The notes beneath the pieces are model-generated. The model saw nothing but the letters and a program-made list of their open reading frames with translations. It was not told the DNA's origin and ran no database searches. Shown one piece after another: positions 55,730 through 64,000 of a stretch of DNA of 64,000 nt. Position 1 is the first letter of the stretch. Every line of letters begins with the position of its first letter. Source of the stretch: Anastrepha obliqua (Eukaryota; Arthropoda; Insecta; Diptera; Tephritidae); assembly GCF_027943255.1 (NCBI RefSeq), contig NC_072896.1, positions 30,592,501 through 30,656,500 on the forward strand, written 5' to 3'. Position numbers and translations under genes: made by a program.

Positions 55730-58700
55730 CTATGAACATGTACACAACCCGAACGGATGATGCGTCGTTACATGACTTCTCATTGTGCGCTGCCTTTCCG
55801 GTCTGTGCGACATATCGGCACGCCAAACGGCAGCCAGCTCGGCTGGGGCGCGTGTCAGACTCACAGGTTGTGCTTTAACCTTAGCCGGTGTCGCGTACAA
55901 TAAGTAATTATGATAGATATGACTGGCATCTGAAGGTCGCTTACCCGGTGCGGCAGGCAAATAGGGTAGGAAGGCAAAGGATGAGGTTGTAGATTGCGTT
56001 TGTGATGGTTTGCGCGCACAAGGAAATGGAATGGGCAGCGGCAAGGCGCTACGTTTTCGTACACCACGCCGCTGCTGTAGCGTACATTTACGTAGAGTCG
56101 ATTGATTGGAATAGGTGGGTTCGGGTAAATACGATACAGGTGGTATGATTTGGGCATAAATTTGATGCTCGTATGTGATGGGCACTGATGGTGATGGAGT
56201 TGATGTTATTGATGTTGGTGTAGGAGTGTTGGGATTAATGGGTATGGGTATGAGTGACCTGATTCGCTTGCGACGTGTGCGCGGTGGTGGTATGGGTGCC
56301 GCAGTAAGCATCGCACTATCACCGAGTAGCGGTGAGTATACATCTTCATGTGTTAGACTTGAAAGCGAGCAGGTAGATGAAATATTTGCATTGTCTTGAA
56401 GCTCTGATTTCGTTCGCAAATCAGTTGAGCAGTCGTGTGTGGTTTGTGCCATAGTTTCGTTTATGGTTTGCGCCTGTACTATACTCTCACTACTGGCGCT
56501 ATCGGTTTGAGTATGTGCTAAATTCGTTTCGTTTTCGTATACGTACGTTGTTGTTGCGGCTTGTTCGTGTTGCTTCTGTACTCCAGCCAGGGATGATTTT
56601 TTGTGTTCGCGTGTTTTGCTGGACATTGTGCCGCTTTGTGCGGGGAGATGGTGTATGGCAGTGCAGCCAATGCGGTGTTGTTCACTACTGTTGTGGTGCT
56701 GGGTTTTGCTGGTTGAGTGACCTGTGAATGGGTGGCATTTGTATAAGAACTGGGTATGGACTATTTTGAAAGGTGGCGCATAGAGGGTTAATTGTATTAG
56801 TTTCATGGTTAGACGCTACTTTGAAGGGTTGCAAGTTTTTGATCAGCTATATTGAGTACAAAATTTTCAAAAATCTTGTGCGGTAGTGCATACGAAATTT
56901 TTTGCTTGCTTTAAACCAATTTGTGGTGCTCTGAGAGAGTGTAAAATTCTATGTGAAATTCATTGGTAGTACTCAGTTTGTGTTTGCTGCTAACCTAAGA
57001 TTTTTGTGTAGTGTTTGCGGTTGTGTAGCACCCATTATTAAGATGCCCAAAACAAGCAGTTCTGCAAGAAATATTTCACAGTACAATTAAAAGTAAACGT
57101 ACAAATGTTACAAAGTATGTGGCTTAAAAAATCCATTCCGAGCGCCGCCTATAGAGTACCTTGAGAGCTGAATAGAAGAGTACAACATTTGGGTACATTT
57201 CTCATCACTTACCGCGCGATTTAGATTGCTTATCCTTCTCTCTTTCTTTCTCATGCGCCCTCTCCCGCTCACGTTCGCCCTTTTCACGCTCGCTGGCAGA
57301 CGAGCGATGTCCGGACGAGCGATGCTGTGTGCTGTTGTGCGCTGCATTATCGTCCGTACGCCCGCGTAGCGAACGCAATAGACGCACACCGGCATTAACG
57401 CTGCGTGGCTTCGTTTCCGAGGCGGTACGTGAGCTGGTGTGACGCTCAGCACTACCACCGCTGGTGTTGTTGTTCGACGTGTGCTCTTGACGGCGTTTAC
57501 TACTGCTACTGCGACCACTACTTGTGGTGCGCTGCTGTTGCGGCACAGTCGCGCACTCAGCGCGTTCCTCTCGCTGAGAGGCATGCGTAGTGCTGCTGGC
57601 CGCACGACGCCTTTCCACGTCCCTGCTAGTTGAGGAGTGATGTAGATGCTGACGTTGATCCCCAACACTCTCCTTCTTGCTGCGTCTGTCACCACTACGA
57701 CTCGGTGTTGCACTCGTAGAATTGGCGCTACGTTTACTCTTCATACGTACACGATGTTCCTCACGTACGTGGACTTCATCTCCGGATGAATACTGTAAAC
57801 GTGCTGAGCGTTGCGATTCGCGTGAACTGGAACGATGATGTTGCTTTCCAGTGGCTTTTGGTAGCGTTTTCGTGGACGATGTTGTCGCGGTACGCGTTGG
57901 TTTTGGTGTGCGTACATTCTCGTATTCACGTTCGCTGGACAACGAACGTGAACGTGCACGCGGACAACTTTCCACTGACGATTGTGATGAGGTACGCACT
58001 CGTGTGTGTGTATCGGGTACATTTGGGGAAGTTGTTGTGTGACGTGGGTTGCGTTTCGCCTCGGATGCAAATGTGCCACGTGACATTTTCACTGCAATGC
58101 ATGAGTCGTTCGCCTTATGGGCGACCATCTTTTCATCGATAGTTTCCAGTGGTTTGGATTCGCGTCTATGGAGCGAGGAGCGTCGTCGTCGCCGGTCTTT
58201 ATGAGCAGCCTCATCGGAAAGGGCCTGCAAAAAGGGAAGAAGTAATGGATTACAAGAATATATGAACTTGATTGCCTATCTCTGTGGCCCAAATGAACGA
58301 ATTCTGAAAATCTATTATTAATTGCAGATTTATGATTACTTTATAACTGAGACTGCAGATTTTTTAATTTTATATTCATACAGTTGAATCAAAAGAATCG
58401 GTTGCCTGAAAGTCCTTTCAAAACCTATGATGAGATCTTTTAAGTTTATTGGAAATTCCACTAATATCTAACTTTGCTCGGTTTATTTGCATTGTGGGGA
58501 GCTACAGAATTTGAAACTAAGAGCCCTGTCCGCGCACACGTTTTTCAGAAGTTCTCTCTAGTCTGCCACTCAGAGTCGCATTCTGGTATTATCAGTCGCA
58601 GAGCATTTGCATGTTAGAATGTAGAAAGTCATAAGAACAGGAAGCTTATTCGACCCATTGGAGAAAACTGTACGCCAGGGAAATCGGACCCGTGCAGACC

Positions 58701-61700
58701 AAAGCATAGAGTTTAGCCATATAAGGTGTGCCGAAATTTTTAAAGCGGCACAAATGCTTGGTTAATTTTCCTCTAGAACAGTGAGTCAATACAAGGATAC
58801 GACACGGTCTCATTACCATCATCAACATCCTCATCATTTAGCGGTACAACCAGGGGTGAGGATTAGCGCTCTCTACGATATTCCTCCAGTTCTCTCTGTC
58901 TCTTGCTAGATATTTCCAGTTGGTTACTTCGAGCGTTCGTAGGTCTTCTTCTCTGCAGTCCATTAGTCACCTCCGCGGGCGACCTTTACTTCTCATTATC
59001 AGCTTTGTGCTGCATTACTACATAGTTTCTGAACTCGTGTGTCTTCCATTCTTAGAACATGTTCAATCCACCTTAGTCTTTGCGCTTTGAAGAGCTTGAC
59101 AATGTCCTCGCCACGCACAAAATGGAGAAAGTCTTTGCTGGTTCGTACTTTGAAATCACCTCCTTCGTTTAGTCGGTGATATACAATATATAAAAGAAAA
59201 GTCATTGGGACCTTAGTTCCAAAACGGAGTAAGTGAACAGACCCTCGTCAGTTCAGTTCAGTTCGACCATGATCTATCACTCCTCAGTGGGCATACTGAG
59301 GGGAGTGACGTGACTCTTCTAAATATGGACACATTAAAAAAAAAAAATACCTGAGAGAGTACCTAATTTGTTTAAAGCCTCGATAAATGTACAGTAACCC
59401 ATGTTAGAAGTTCGAGTCAATTTTAACCCCAAAAATAACGAAAACAACCAAGTTAAGTCCAAAAACTCTGAGGCTTCGCGAAGTTTCAGTGTTCCAAGAT
59501 ACAAACAAATCACATCAAAGATAGAATAAAGATCTTCTACTCATCACAATACTTCATTCAGTTCATTAAGTACACCAAATATGGAGCTCGGTTTTTTCAG
59601 ACCACATTAGGCCTTCTTCTCGCTATGACATCGAATTCGTGAAGAAAGTGTATTGGAGTTTCGGGGTTGATCGCAAAACCGACACGAGTCAATAGATCAT
59701 TGATGAATCACCTTGTGTGCAGATGGTTGCGTAATCTGTAGTGACCAGTGAGAATGACAGTAAGTACTATCATTTCGTCCTTAAAGAAGCTTTGAGCAGC
59801 TTAAAGCTCTTATTTGTATACCCTACCAATAAGTATTTAGCCTGACGTAGCCCCACAGTTTGCTTTCAGCTTGTATCTCGCAGTTTTAGTTCTTCGCTTC
59901 CAAGCTCTTCGTTGCTGGTATGGTCACCCAAGGTATGGAAGGACTAAGGTCGAGGTTGCAACCTCTTTAGTCAGTGTTTTCGCTATTTCATTCCCAAATA
60001 TACCCCTGTGTCCAGTCACCCATATGAGTCGCATTCAAATGTGTGCTCCCAGCAAATTTTACTTTAATACACTGCACTTAATGACTACTGATGTCTTAAC
60101 CCAGAATGATGACAAAGCCTTACGTGAAGCTTGGTTATCGTTCAGAATGGCAATTCGTTCCTTTCGAAGATTTCTTTCTAAATTGATCGTTGCACATATC
60201 TAGAGCGCATACATTACTGGGAATAGTTCCCATCGGCGTAAGCCGTTTCGTTTTGGGGCCATAAATTCCAGCGCCATGTTTTCGAGTGATCTCTCTACCG
60301 GTATTGGCTACACTCTTGGAGTTTTCTTTCAAAGAAAGGCACTCAAGTTAGCCTTACTTGGGTAAGCGGAAGCTGCAAGCTCAACGATTTTATGTACTAA
60401 TCCTCACTAAACCATTTTGTTTTAGGTGCCAAGATTCTAAGCATGCCACGCGGGGCAGTACCAGAGAAGGTGTCTAACGGACTCTTCCTCCTCCTCATTC
60501 CTCCTCCTTCAAATGAGTTACGTTAATAACTATCACAAAAAATAGAAGCACATGTTGAGGTTTCCTGCTTTCCTCTTTAGCTTTACTCACAAATAGTTGA
60601 CCATCGAGCATATTTTTAAGCAGAAAATTTCTTCAAATAGCGCGAAAGGGAGCTTTGGACCTCTACAATTCGTGCAAAACTTACCTTCATAGTTAGATCG
60701 GCATTTTCATTCATCTCACTCAATAGGAAGGCGTCACGTTCCACATCCGTTTTACGATCGTATGGTTGTGGTGATTTAACCTTGAAGACAGGTGTAATTT
60801 CATTTGTTATATTCTCATAGTAGTGATCCTCCTCCTCATCATCATCATCATCATCAATATCAACATCATCGCCAACATCCGCATCACGCTCGTCATGATC
60901 ATCATGTAATCTCAATTCTTTTGGAGGCACACGTTTACTGCGCTCCACGGAACTGTTACGTTCACGTGGCTGTATCTCCCCTGTACGTCGTATCAATTGT
61001 GGTTCAACAGCAATTGGACTGTGTCGTAGTAGATCGGGCTTATCATTCAATAATTGCCACTTAGTGGTCGTTTGTGCTTTCGTTTCTGCTGTTAATTCAT
61101 TTGTTGCTGTCGTTGTTTCTACATTATTTGCTTCGTGTCGTCGCATAGACTTCGTATCTTCGTTACCGCTTATGGTTAAACGTTGACGTGACGGTAGTGA
61201 ACGCTTTGAAGTGCTCACAATGTTAGTGCTGGTATTCGGTAGAAGTTTCGTTTTCGATTCGTGAACATTGTGGTTATGCGCATTCGGTACGCCGAAGTAA
61301 GATAGCTCGTGTTCGCGCAATTTACGTGCACCGCGAGCCTCTTTCACAATCTTAAGCGCTTCACGTTGCTGTTCGGTTGACATGCTACGCTCAGCGATGG
61401 CTTGTTTGACTGTAGTGGCCACATGAACTCGGGGATGTTCGCTTGAATGGACAGCTGAAACAAGTGTGAGAAAGCGTCAACAAAATTGTGTGGTGAAAAG
61501 AGGTGTGGCAGTTCTAATACTTACCACTCGTAGTAGTTCTGGGCTTGGCTCTTGGCGGCGATTGGGTGCGTTTGAAAGAGTCGCGTTTTTCTAGCGAAAT
61601 TTGTGGTGAGTGGAGCTCGATGCTCATTATGTTGGATTTGGGCAGATCTATTAGAGGAGAAAAAGTTTATAGAGAACATAACTTAATATCTAAGTAATTG

Positions 61701-62647
61701 CAGACATTCACTTGGTGCTCCATCTAAACTCTTATTGCGGTTGATCTACTTTATTTACTATCACCCGGCTAACTCCCTTGCCCTCTTCCTCCCGCTAATT
61801 CTTATACATATTTCTAGCATTTGCGCTTTCAAAGTCTTCATTTCCCTACTTTAATTACCTGCTTTGTCCAGCACTGTTGATTCTCCCTTTCGCTCCTCGG
61901 CCTCTATCTTCCAAATAGTCCGTTGCGCCTTCATACGACTCCAACTACCGCTGGAGTATTCTACGGCGCGCTCATCCTCCTGTGACGAACTCTCCAGCGT
62001 ACCGCCACCGCTATCACTTTGCTCATTTTCTTGCGCACAAAAGTAGCTTTTCACCTCTTCGTCCGCGCTGTCAGCGCCGTCCTCATCGTGGTATTGTGTC
62101 GTGGCTGCAATATCGTACATTCGTCGTAATTGTGAGAGTTGTTGACTCACAGACACATCCGTACTACCGAGTAGTTTTAAGCGCGGCGCCACAAGTGGTG
62201 CCGGTGGTAGACACAGCGGGGTCACAAAAGCACTTTGGCTCTCAAAAGATAGTCTGCGACTGGTTGTAGTTGCACTCAATGTCGAAGTACTGCTCGTATT
62301 AACAACAGTGTGTGTAGTTAGTTCACGCTCTGTGCTTTCCACAGATGTATTGGAATAACGTCGCGTAGTGCCTTGATAGCTATTCGAGCGCAACATTGGC
62401 GTGGGCACAACAATGGGTGGTACCGTAGCCGATTCCAATGAAACTATGCTCAGACGTCGCATAGCCTCATCGAATTCATTTGCAGAGCGCATTGTTTTGA
62501 TGATGAGCGAAGTGGACTTGAGTCCCTCGTCGAGCATACGCTGATGTTCACGCAGATCTTGCAGTATGAGCTCTTGTGCGCTTGGACGTCGATTTGAGAC
62601 ATTGGGATTGGGGTTTCTGTCAGTGATTGGCATTAACGTGGAAGCAC
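55730..62647 (-). CDS. large disordered protein, five visible exons, 5' incomplete
   Basis: I do not recognise this gene. Five minus-strand exons splice in frame at every junction: 62647-61859, 61647-61525, 61454-60685, 58224-57213 and 56721-55730 (stop TAG). All use GT-AG; donors are GTAATT, GTAAGT, GTAAGT and GTAAGT, and phases match at each boundary (1, 1, 0, 1). The visible product is 1,227 residues and begins mid-protein, since the first exon opens after an acceptor with two bases of a split codon. No catalytic domain is seen. Notable parts: a possibly helical segment AQELILQDLREHQRMLDEGL; KAQRTIWKIEAEERK; KIVKEARGARKLREHELSYF; an acidic run of Asp/Glu; a very Ser/Arg-rich exon ending in alternating Glu/Arg/Lys; and Pro/Thr-rich sequence with PIPPPRTRRKR. 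Such a make-up suits a cytoskeletal or signalling scaffold, but that is inference. An alternative 3' exon may lie at 46.4 kb. Confidence 0.8.
58840..59205 (-). pseudogene. RTE-like non-LTR C-terminal fragment in an intron
   Basis: Minus-strand reading gives LFKAQRLRWIEHVLRMEDTR, then after breaks MDCREEDLRTLEVTNWKYLA and RDRENWRNIVESA, the C-terminal tail of an RTE/CR1-type polyprotein. It lies in the 2.5-kb intron of the large gene (58225-60684), in the same orientation as the gene. It is a different subfamily from the copies at 8.6, 26.6 and 63.3 kb. Confidence 0.65.
59520..60350 (-). pseudogene. non-LTR RNase H region in an intron
   Basis: Minus-strand frames read GAGIYGPKTKRLTPMGT (start of the RNase H domain), then ALSSFWVKTSVV, MRLIWVTGHRGIFGNEIAKT (the conserved VPGH-type motif) and, after a gap, ILTGHYRLRNHLHTRCIN near 59740. 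Several stops. It sits in the same intron and orientation as the fragment at 58840-59205 but comes from a different element (jockey/R1 group with RNase H). Confidence 0.7.
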
Positions 62648-63294
62648 CTGAGTAAAAGTGGTAAGAGTTGGTGTTTTGTTTGGCTTGGTGTTCGGAAAAG
62701 ATTGGTTTAATTCTTATTTATTTGCTGGTTATTTAGTGGTTGGTTAATAAATGTCTCATAAGATTACTAGCAATAGAGTTGGGTGCTTTTAGAAGGATTA
62801 AGGCGCAACGGGAAAGTTAAATGGTATTTCGAGTCAGCATGGATTAGGAGTGATTGGGATCGTGGTGCTAACTCATTCAATTAAGGGCACGTTAGAGGTT
62901 TCAGCACCGCAAGAAGAGTAAACACCGTCAGTAAAAGCAGTGGATGTGGCTTAGGATGCCGTGTTTTTGAGTGGAGTGCGTGGTAGAAAAAGTATTCAGC
63001 ATAGCGAGGAAAAAATGTAAAGGTGTATGGGTATGTAAACAATTAGACTAAAATTTTTTTTTTCTACGAAAGTGTTGCAGTGATATTAAAATTAGTAGAA
63101 AGAAAATTTATGTAGTGAATTTATTTACAGAGTGGGTAATTGGACGTCTTGGTAAGGAAGAGTGGATTATAGTATTTTCAATGGTCCTTAACATGGGAAT
63201 TTATTAAATTTTTTCCACAATAAATTTTAGCTTTCGAGTTGTCATAAAGATCACATCTGGAGCCAACGTAATTTTGCATACAGAGACCCCGCAT
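62648..63294. other. presumed intron of the large gene, nothing else recognised
   Basis: Follows the acceptor of the most 5' visible exon. No further exon of the minus-strand gene was found up to 63.3 kb. Confidence 0.45.
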
Positions 63295-64000
63295 TAACAC
63301 CGATAATAAAGTCAGCTTTGAAATCCAACGCAGAATCTCTGTTTCCAAAAAGTGCTACTTTGCACTAAGTAGGCAATTGAGTAGTCAAGTCCTCTCTCGA
63401 CGAACAAAACTAACACTCTGCAAGGCTCTTATCAGGCCCGTGATAACGTATAGCGCAGAAGCTTGACATCCGACGAGGCATCCCACGCAGTGTTTGAGAG
63501 AAAGATTCTGCGGAAGATTTTCGGACCTTTGCACGTTGGCAACGGCGAATATCGTAGGCGGGAAAACAATGAGCTGTATGAGGCTTACGACGATATAGAC
63601 ATAAAAAAAAAAAAATAATTGGCGCGTACACTTCTGTTAGGTGTTTGTCCGAGCTCCTCCTCCTATTTGTGGTGTGCGTCTTGATGTTGTTCCACAAATG
63701 GAGGGACCTACAGTTTCAAGCCGACTCCGAACGGCAGATATTTTTATGAGGAGCTTTTTCATGGCAGAAATACACTCGGAGGTTTGCCATTGCCTGCCGA
63801 GGGGCGACTGCTATTAGAAAAATGTTTTTATTAATTTTACTTTCACCGAGATTCGAACTAACGACCTCTCCGAATGGTAGTCACGCACCAACCCATTCGG
63901 CTACGGCAGCGAATAAAGATGCACCGGCTACGATGGTTGGGCGATGTCGTCCAAATGGATACAAACGCTCTGACTCTGAAAGTATTCGATGTGGTACCAG
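63295..64000 (+). pseudogene. RTE-like non-LTR C-terminal region, split by a SINE
   Basis: The frame reads NKVSFEIQRRISVSKKCYFA, LSRQLSSQVLSRRTKLTL, CKALIRPVITYSAEA, a stop (TGA near 63465), then REKILRKIFGPLHVGNGEYR and NELYEAYDDIDI up to about 63602. A SINE then intervenes and the element resumes at 63908 with ERIKMHRL-type sequence (RIKMHRLRWLGDVVQMDTNA) to the window end. The intact order is shown by the copy at 26610-26915. The reverse-transcriptase active site is upstream of what survives. Confidence 0.75.
63602..63907 (-). mobile_element. tRNA-derived SINE inserted in the RTE-like fragment
   Basis: A full-length minus-strand copy: head complement ends GGCTACGGC at 63907, and the tail is a T/A run read here as AAAAAAAAAAAA before TAATTGGCGCGTACA. 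Comparison with the uninterrupted sequence at 26.64-26.66 kb shows the split falls inside GACATAGCGCAGCGAAT. No clear target duplication is present; a few bases appear lost at the junction. Confidence 0.85.

Noticed and set aside
57108..57713. A 201-codon minus-strand frame and several plus-strand frames over 57.1-58.3 kb
   Set aside because: They overlap the well-supported exon 57213-58224 in other frames. The GC-richer exon has few stops in any frame, so these are shadows.

Overview
The window is eukaryotic nuclear DNA: A/T-rich, with intron-containing genes (GT-AG splice sites), tRNA-derived SINEs, Tc1/mariner transposons, non-LTR and LTR retrotransposons and simple repeats. The mix points to a dipteran insect. 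From memory, the abundant SINE whose head reads GCCGTAGCCGAATGGGTTGG looks like a repeat of tephritid fruit flies; that placement is inference.

Only two host genes can be supported, both on the minus strand. The first (about 1.5-2.4 kb) is a tetraspanin: three joined exons give TM2, TM3, the large extracellular loop with its CCG motif, and TM4; the short exon carrying TM1 was not found. The second (55.7-62.6 kb) is a long disordered Ser/Thr/Arg/His-rich protein I cannot name. Its five visible exons join in frame at every boundary (1,227 residues), end in a stop, and continue 5' beyond the visible exons. A small candidate terminal exon of similar composition lies at 46.4-46.6 kb.

The rest is mostly transposable-element debris, much of it nested. 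0-5 kb: a deleted mariner inside another mariner, the tetraspanin, a non-LTR 3' end, a third mariner and a SINE. 5-9.6 kb: two inward-facing Tc1-like ends around a broken DD37D transposase, then RTE-like and DD41D fragments. 9.9-12.4 kb: a complete but internally deleted LTR retrotransposon with 390-bp LTRs, primer-binding site, polypurine tract and 4-bp target duplication. 12.4-19.1 kb: degenerate GGGTTGCCA repeats, a 367-bp tandem duplication and several foldback/MITE structures. 20-28 kb: SINE and non-LTR fragments.

28.7-39.2 kb holds the most striking architecture: two 1,195-bp near-identical copies of a Helentron-like element in opposite orientation, 8.1 kb apart. Each carries an endonuclease remnant, a truncated SINE and a tRNA-like palindrome. 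Between them lie a Tc1 element with a DD41D element inside it, a second DD41D element and tandem repeats. 41-43.4 kb: a reverse-transcriptase fragment and a 5'-truncated restriction-like-endonuclease retrotransposon lying inside a (TAAAA)n microsatellite. 44-49 kb: two degenerate tandem arrays and a MITE. 49.7-54 kb: a SINE with clear target duplications and two non-LTR fragments. 58-64 kb: non-LTR fragments within and upstream of the large gene, one split by a SINE.

No cellular pathway or novel multi-gene system is visible; the biology of interest is transposon nesting and short-element structure.
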